Source: Asterella californica
Lineage: Eukaryota > Streptophyta > Marchantiopsida > Marchantiales > Aytoniaceae
Assembly: GCA_036924285.1 (NCBI GenBank)
Contig: JAYKYS010000008.1
Location: forward strand, 22,491,001-22,555,000
Direction of reading: 5' to 3'
DNA: 64,000 nucleotides
The translations under genes were made by a program, and so were the position numbers. The notes beneath the pieces were generated by a model. It had not been told where the DNA came from. It saw nothing but the letters and a program-made list of their open reading frames with translations, and did not search any database. Every line of letters starts with the position of its first letter. The first letter of the stretch is position 1. This document shows, piece by piece, positions 58,000 through 64,000 of the stretch.

Positions 58000-60740
58000 A
58001 TGGCCGCTCTGAAATATTTGGAGACGCAAAGGGCTGCGCAACCAGAGCTTGCGGAGTGGTATAGTTCTCTAGCCGATCTGTATGAGCGCAAGTTATGGCA
58101 CCAACTTACCAACAAGCTCGAACAATTTGTTGCCCTGGCGATGCTCCAGGTTAGTTCAAGTTTCAAGTTGACGTTGTTCAAGTTGTCTTGATACCAGTTT
58201 GATTCGCCTTTACCATAATGTGCATTTCTAGTCTTTCTTGTCGCGAACAGACTTTTGAGGGATTCCAAGTTCGTAGTTGCAGAGTTTTCTGGTTCTTCAC
58301 TGTCTAGGTCAGTTTTAGGCAGCGTTCTCTACATTAACTTTCTTCGCAAGTTCATGCTCAGTCCTCTGAATGTCTGGGATTACGGTCTAGCTCGATCGGC
58401 GTTTCACGCTTTGCCAGTTGTTCACGCTGTTTTGCTTAGGTGTTGACTTGAATTCTGTCTTGACTCTGGAGAGTTTTAGGGCTTGTGATCCTGCCGGTTG
58501 CGTCCCTGAGTGCAGGTTTTTGTGCCACTTTTAGGTGGTTATCTTTTATTAGTTTTAAATTTATGGTTGAACTGAAACACTTCAGAGTGCTTGTTAAGTA
58601 AGACGAAATTGACGTTGAAGCGCAAGTCAGGTTGATGCATGATTGGACGGGTGGAGCGTTGCATATTAAACTAAAGTATCTACACGGTGCAGGCAGGCGA
58701 CACTCTTATACAACTGTATCACAACTTCATATCTGAATTTGAGACAAAGATCAACCTCCTGAAGCTAGCTCATTTCGCCGTCATTGTATCTCGTCAATAC
58801 AGTGAGGGCGATGTTGCCATTCACTACCTGGAAGAGGTTATTGAAAAACTTAGGGCCTCACGAGAAAGACGTATTGAAGAACCAAGTGATAAGTTCCGAA
58901 CCTCAAAAGACAGGCGAATTGAAGAAGCTATTCTCTATGTCAAGATGCAAATCGCTGCTCTCAAACTTCAGCAGGGAGAGCAAAAGCAGTGTAAGACGAT
59001 TTTGGAGGAGGGAAAGACGACTCTTGACAGTATGACAGACGTGGATCCTTCAGTGCATGCGAGTGTGCACTGGGTGTCCTCTCAGTTTCATAAATCAAGG
59101 CAGGAGTTTGCAGATTTTTATAAAAGTGCTTTGCTATATCTGGCCTACACGTCAGTGGACACTCTTGCCGAACCTTTTAAGTTGGTGAGAATCCTCACAC
59201 GAATTTTCTGCTTCGAATCTGCACATTCTTCACGACAGTTATCGTTGCATTAAGCGTTACTGCACATTGGCCCGATAACTGGATTTTAAGGTTGTGCATT
59301 TCTTGTTTTTCCTTTTGCGACCAGCTCCCGGCTTTCAACAGTCCTCAGCCAGCTGGAAACGAGTTGGTTCGGTGGAAGCAAGTAGATTGTATGCGACTTG
59401 TTTAAATTGGGGTTGTCTATCCAAAGGAACTGGATTTCTCGTGAACTTACAGCGTATTTCTGGGGCAGGATTTGGCCTTTGACCTGTCTCTTGCAGCCCT
59501 CCTAGGAGACCACATTTACAACTTCGGGGAGCTGCTTGCCCATCCCATTGTAAGTAGTTCTCAGCAGATTTTACTTAAAAGAAATGGTGGAATGATGGAC
59601 TTTTCATACTATGGAAAAATCATACCACATTTCCTCGTTTCCCACAGATATATCCTCCGTAACTTCATGCAAACGCTGATTTTGGGTGGTATCGACAGTT
59701 TTCCGTTTGGCTTCATTTCGCGGAGCTAACGTTTCTTCTCTGCTTGCAGGTCAAGAGCATGATCGGAACTGAGAGCGAGTGGTTGTTCTTTATCTTGCAA
59801 GCTTTTAATGCTGGTGATTTGCCCAAGTATCAGGAGCTGTGTCAAAAATACAATGCAGCGCTAACAGCGCAACCTGCCCTTGTTGAAAATCAAGCTAAGC
59901 TTTGGGAGAAAATCAACATCCTTTGCCTGATGGAGCTTATCTTCAGGTAATTTGTCACTTTAAAATCGGTTGGAGTTTTGTTGGGTTTATTCAGATGTAA
60001 CTAAATTGGTTAGAAACTTCCGGGGAGGAAAAAACGTAAGTGGTTGTGTGCGAGATGTTAAGTGAAGGGGAGCATGGACTGCTCGTGTTTGTTTTCTTAA
60101 GGCTTCTCAATGCTTGGTTATTTCCTTTCGCACAATACAGTGCGGAGGTGAAGTTGCTTTACGCGTCCCGTCGTGCCAGTTACTGAAGTAAAGGCCCTTT
60201 TTTTCATGTGTTTGTCCAGTCGTCCATCAGAGGACAGGACGATACCATTGAGTGTTATAGCAGAAAGGACAAAGCTGTCTCTGGATGCGGTGGAGCACTT
60301 GCTTATTAAAAGCCTATCGGTAAGAGTCTCTGGCCGCTTTTTCGCCTTTTCTGTGCTTGGTTTTGACTTCCATTCTGTTATAAGGCATCTTAGCTATTGG
60401 TTGAATGCTTGAATCAGCAGCCAAACGACGTGTGGGAAAAAATAGCATAAGCTTAGATCAATCTTCATACGCTGAGATACTGGAGGCTTCCCAAAAGATG
60501 GGGATTACCCGTAATGAAGCGTATGATCTAATGCATTAGCAACTGGATTATTAGGTGCATCTGATTGAAGGTGTTATCGATCAAGTGGAGGGTACTGTCA
60601 GAGTTTCCTGGGTGCAGCCACGAGTTCTTGGTATTCCTCAAATCACCGCTCTACGAGATCGGCTTGATACATGGTTGCAGAAAGTACACACGACATTGCT
60701 GGCCGTAGAAGCAGAAACGCCAGACCTTGTAGCGGCTTAG
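58000..60740 (+). CDS. RPN9: 26S proteasome lid subunit RPN9/PSMD13, 6 exons
   Basis: Exons are 58000-58149, 58693-59184, 59469-59549, 59750-59946, 60220-60319 and 60555-60740; all junctions are GT-AG and the frame is continuous, giving 401 aa. It starts MAALKYLETQ. Conserved blocks follow: LYHNFISEFETKINLLKLAH, KTILEEGKTTLDSMTDVDPS, WVSSQFHKSRQEFADFYKSA, DLAFDLSLAALLGDHIYNFG, ELLAHPI, AQPALVENQAKLWEKINILC, RPSEDRTIPLSVIAERTKLS (start of the PCI winged helix), VHLIEGVIDQVEGTVRVSWV, QPRVLGIPQI and the usual VEAETPDLVAA end. RPN9 is a PCI scaffold subunit of the 19S lid, needed for assembly of the proteasome that degrades ubiquitinated proteins. Arabidopsis RPN9 is about 386 aa. The extra 15 residues here come from a tandem duplication in exon 2 (58,840-58,929). 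Confidence 0.97.
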
Positions 60741-61990
60741 GTCATTTTGAGCTGGGTACCAGCTACCGGTCAGTGACTATAAGTTCCTGTGGAGAGGTGT
60801 CCAAGCAGGTCAATGCTTCCCTTTCCCATCGTTGCAGTTACGACGTCCTGGCAACGAGGGTTGGGCTGTTGGGAGAAGACGAGTGGACTCGGATGTGTAC
60901 AAACGAGGTGTTAGGTCAACCATCCTTTCGTGTTTACGAGAAACTTGGACTTGTCTGTGGACAGCGTTGTAGGCTAAAAGACAGTATCCACGAAGCTTGT
61001 ACAGTAGATGCCAAGCATAACTTGAAGAAGGCTACTGCTGTCTCTCGTCTCACCTGCTCGCTAGATTCATCAAGCCAGATTTCTTCCGAAGGACGCAAAA
61101 CGTAGTGCAAAGGGGCATGTAAAAGTCTCAATTGCTCACGCCCAGCCATTCAGAGCGGAAAGGAAGGTCCCTTGCAGGGTGATGTTCTTGAACGGTACAT
61201 TCATTTGCTTTCAGTTGTGTCCAAAATTTAAGTGCGGAAATGAGGAATCTTTCAGTGATCACCGTGTCCCAGTGACGTACATCCCTTTAGTTGATAGCAC
61301 TCCTGTGTAGCAGAAATGGTCATTATGGTGGATGACTTTTACTGCAATCGAGCATTGAAACTCTCGACTGAATGCTGGAGGATTCGGTTCGGTTGAGAGA
61401 GTGTGTTTACAAATCCTCTTCTACCTGTGTTTTTGGGTATCAAAGGCCCTTGCTTCAGAACGGGTCGCGTGTGAAATGGGGTTGACAACCTGCTCTGTAG
61501 TTTGTGCATACCAAAGTCTGACTTTCCGACTGTAGGTGCCCGATTTGCGGTGTTGCCTTGCAGGGTTCGAGAGAAAGATCCTCCGGGCTCAGTATCACCC
61601 GGTATGGTTGTACCTTTTACCAGGCACTGGCTGAATATGGTTATCGGTCGTGCGGAATCATATTGTCTGTTCTTGTTGGAATTCTGCATTCCAGTAAGTT
61701 GTTCCAATCTGTTGAAATCGCTCCGCTTCGAACTGGTGTGAAGTAGAGGGTTCGATGACCCAAAGGCTGTCATTTGTAAAGGTGGTGTTAAGAACAGCAC
61801 TTCAGAGGAGTGAAAGCGAACTGCAACAATGTGGATCTTTCTGTTTGCTTTACTCTTTGAGTTGGAAGGGAAACGTTATTCATTCGAGAACATGGCTCAT
61901 ACAGTTAATGTTACCAAGGGGTGCTGGGTTGCACTTCTGGATGACGTTAACTCATGTGGGCCTTATGGGGCTGCTAGATTTTAGTGATTA
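60741..61990. other. RPN9 3' region and intergenic DNA
   Basis: The open frame at 60671-61105 overlaps the end of RPN9 in another frame and has no domain. Overlapping opposite-strand frames lie at 61339-61800. The first part is probably RPN9 3' untranslated region. No gene is recognised. Confidence 0.35.
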
Positions 61991-62275
61991 CTAACCGAAC
62001 TCTTGACCCGAGGTTCTAACTGGGCCACGAAGTCCTTGACCGAGGCTTTTAACTGGGCCTGTAAGTCCTGATACACCCGACACAATCTGCTGAGGTAACT
62101 GAGGAATGGCACTTCCCAGCGTCCCACCCAAGTTTCGAACGGGGACAGTGAACTCATCTTGGATCACTCTGTCGATCCTCTTCTGCATGTTGACGACGTT
62201 TTGTTGCACGCGAGTCATACGCGAGTTTTGTCTTTCCATACGGATAATACAGTTCTTTAAGGATGAACAAGCGGA
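61991..62275 (-). CDS. Possible terminal exon of an unknown gene (coiled coil)
   Basis: On the minus strand an acceptor CATCGCTTGCAG ends at 62,276 and opens a 94-codon frame to TAG at 61,991. It reads NCIIRMERQNSRMTRVQQNV, a charged helical, heptad-like stretch, then VIQDEFTVPVRNLGG and a Gly/Pro/Leu-rich tail with near repeats (SGLTGPVKSLGQGLRGPV). I do not recognise the family. Upstream exons were not found with confidence. It may be a real last exon or a chance frame; the good acceptor and the ordered composition favour real. Confidence 0.35.
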   Translation of the reverse strand, partial: SACSSLKNCIIRMERQNSRMTRVQQNVVNMQKRIDRVIQDEFTVPVRNLGGTLGSAIPQLPQQIVSGVSGLTGPVKSLGQGLRGPVRTSGQEFG

Positions 62276-63404
62276 CTGCAAGCGATGCCGTGGAGTATGA
62301 AGGTATGTTAGTTACCTCTCACCGTTGGAAGGAACCGATTGCAACCTGAAGTTCAAAGATACAGTAGCGTACAGACAATCTCAATGCCATGAGCCCGCCC
62401 TGAAGAGAACGCCAGCGTAGCTATGCATGACCCTATTGGAAGCATCACCGCAGCTGGAAGTCGTATAATATGTATTAGCGCTTGTTGTACCATTTCCATG
62501 CATGACTAATTTTTAGCTGTTAGTGGTGTTATCAGGAGCTTGGGATCAGAGCCAGAACTATGTATTCAAATTCAGTCCAGCACCAGTGACTCTGGTTTGC
62601 CCCTCTGACACAAGACTTGGTCCGGAACACGACAGACATAAGGGTTGTTTGTAACAGTTCACACCTGCTAGGGCACCATCTGCGAGCGGAATTCTGTAGG
62701 GACGTAACGCGTCTGGTTCAGTACATCTGAGTTGACTAACGCTGTGAACTTCAACATTGTTAAGATATACAGTCTTTCGTGTTGGCTACACCAGTTTCGG
62801 GGGGACCTTTGAGATCAAACTACACTATGCTCATTATGACACTAATGATTGCGCTGCTGGTTAGATTAATTACCTTCACATGCAGTGGAGGAATCGAAAC
62901 CTAGGGTGATTGAAAATGTAAGAATCCGTACACAAGTAATTTACATCGTCGACCCATTATTACATTCACGGAGTGAGTAATATCATAGCGACATCAATCT
63001 TGGCACGACACTGAATATTCTATATAGTAGAAGCAAAATTCCTCGAAAGAGCAGTAACGATACCCCTGTAGAACTCATGCCTCGGGACAGATCTATGAAT
63101 GCTGGGAAACAAAAGTCTCTGTTTGTATTTTCAAAGCTGATCTTTGACAGTCTGTTTTTTTATTCGGGTCTCACTTAGTTGAGTTACTGCAAGTGAGCAT
63201 AAGTGCAATCCACATCCAAAACATATGCGCAAATGTTTATATTATCAGTACTTGCTGCCCTTCACTGTAAGAACTCTGAAATGAGGTTGAAGGGAAGTTT
63301 TCTAGTCTTTGCAGTCTTCCGAGGGTGCAAAACAGTGTTCGTAAACAATTCCGTAAGTTAACACTTCTACTATGACATAGGGAGCCCCGGATTAGGAATG
63401 ATGT
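62276..63404. other. Non-coding or unresolved DNA
   Basis: No open frame of note and no repeat boundary. If the flanking minus-strand exons belong to one gene this would be an intron, but nothing proves it. Confidence 0.3.
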
Positions 63405-63617
63405 CTAAGTTGAGGTAGGGAGTACCTCAGCAAGGGAGTAGAAATTGAATCCTGTCATGAAGAGAGTACAAATAGATGTTGCAAGAATAGCCACCCAAGG
63501 AGTAGCATAAACAGGATGTAGCTTGGAGAATACTGGTGGTGCCTTCAGATAGTACAAACAGTTCCTTGTATAAGTTTCCATGCTTTCCAAGTCAGATAAA
63601 GTACTCATTCTGTCCAT
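63405..63617 (-). CDS. Possible membrane-transporter exon
   Basis: The minus-strand frame contains FSKLHPVYATPWVAILATSI followed by a hydrophobic stretch to FNFYSLAEV, and a GT donor after GCTGAG. The combination FxxxHPVYxTPxVAIL plus a transmembrane helix resembles the internal loop-helix of amino-acid/polyamine permeases (APC superfamily). Only one candidate exon is visible; the partners were not found within the window. The N-terminal part of the frame before the AAG or CCAG acceptor is probably not coding. Confidence 0.3.
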   Translation of the reverse strand: MDRMSTLSDLESMETYTRNCLYYLKAPPVFSKLHPVYATPWVAILATSICTLFMTGFNFYSLAEVLPTST

Positions 63618-64000
63618 ACAGTACGTATAAGTCTTTCGGTTTAATGACTATGACAGAATAGGAACTCCGGCGACTTTAAGTCAGATTTTTGGGACTTTCT
63701 ATTTAAGTCAGTTAAGTTTCGTGCTCCTTTTCAAGCGTGATGGTGGTAAGTGTATCTTGAAAACGACATCGATCTGATTATGTTTAGGGTTTAAGGGTTT
63801 CGATCTAGGTGATAAGATTTGTATTTTGTTTCAGGTCTAACAGTTAATAAAATAGAAAATTTTAGAGTATTTATGTATTTTTCTATGTTTTATCTGTGTT
63901 GAAGGTATAGAAATCTAATCAGTTCAAGGTAACATCTACGAATAAAGGTTAAGTTCAAACTAACATTCACATTTAAGTTGAGTTTAGAGTAGGACGGGAA
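63618..64000. other. Window edge, nothing recognised
   Basis: AT-rich sequence with no open frame or repeat that I can define. Confidence 0.3.

Noticed and set aside
1..64000. CRISPR array, bacterial operon or phage content
   Set aside because: Repeats with regular spacers are absent, and genes have spliceosomal introns; the window is eukaryotic.

Overview
The window looks like nuclear DNA of a land plant, most likely a bryophyte. The evidence is five intron-containing plant gene models or exons: two chloroplast-targeted proteins, a proteasome lid subunit, a leucine-rich-repeat receptor kinase, and weaker exons near the right edge. They sit in repeat-rich intergenic DNA dominated by Ty3/gypsy retrotransposons. 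The bryophyte assignment is inference; nothing in the sequence names a species.

Layout. 1-2.5 kb: unclassified DNA containing a hairpin-dense AT-rich patch (820-1475). 2.9-17.3 kb: an old minus-strand chromovirus (chromodomain, integrase, RNase H, reverse transcriptase, Met-tRNA-type primer site), split by a much younger, nearly intact plus-strand gypsy element (6085-15848). The young element has 1864-bp LTRs of equal length and a CCGC target duplication. 17.3-22.6 kb: intergenic, with a perfect 45-bp inverted repeat and short tandem repeats. 22.7-26.5 kb: an LRR receptor kinase of LRR-XII/FLS2-like type (3 exons, 1068 aa) with two possible terminal exons. 30.8-34.4 kb: plastid soluble inorganic pyrophosphatase, minus strand, 6 exons, 312 aa. 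36.7-40.1 kb: a PsbP-domain thylakoid-lumen protein, minus strand, 10 exons, 304 aa, with a twin-arginine lumen signal. 41.6-43.9 kb: AT-rich DNA carrying a family of paired palindromes; a further copy lies at 57.1 kb. 44.9-55.2 kb: three more degenerate gypsy copies, one of them (45,879-52,066, minus) a relative of the young element that has lost reverse transcriptase and RNase H. 58.0-60.7 kb: RPN9/PSMD13, plus strand, 6 exons, 401 aa, with an internal 15-residue duplication. 61.9-63.6 kb: two weak minus-strand exons.

The host genes are unrelated housekeeping, plastid and signalling genes. Each is transcribed separately and there is no operon-like arrangement. All host gene models were built by hand from splice consensus, reading-frame continuity and remembered family motifs. 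The most unusual material is the paired-palindrome repeat family, the young gypsy lineage (Asp-His-Gly protease box, LDD reverse transcriptase box, possible -1 frameshift site, non-Met primer site, LTR built from internal repeats), a template-switch palindrome inside the deleted copy, and the RPN9 micro-duplication.
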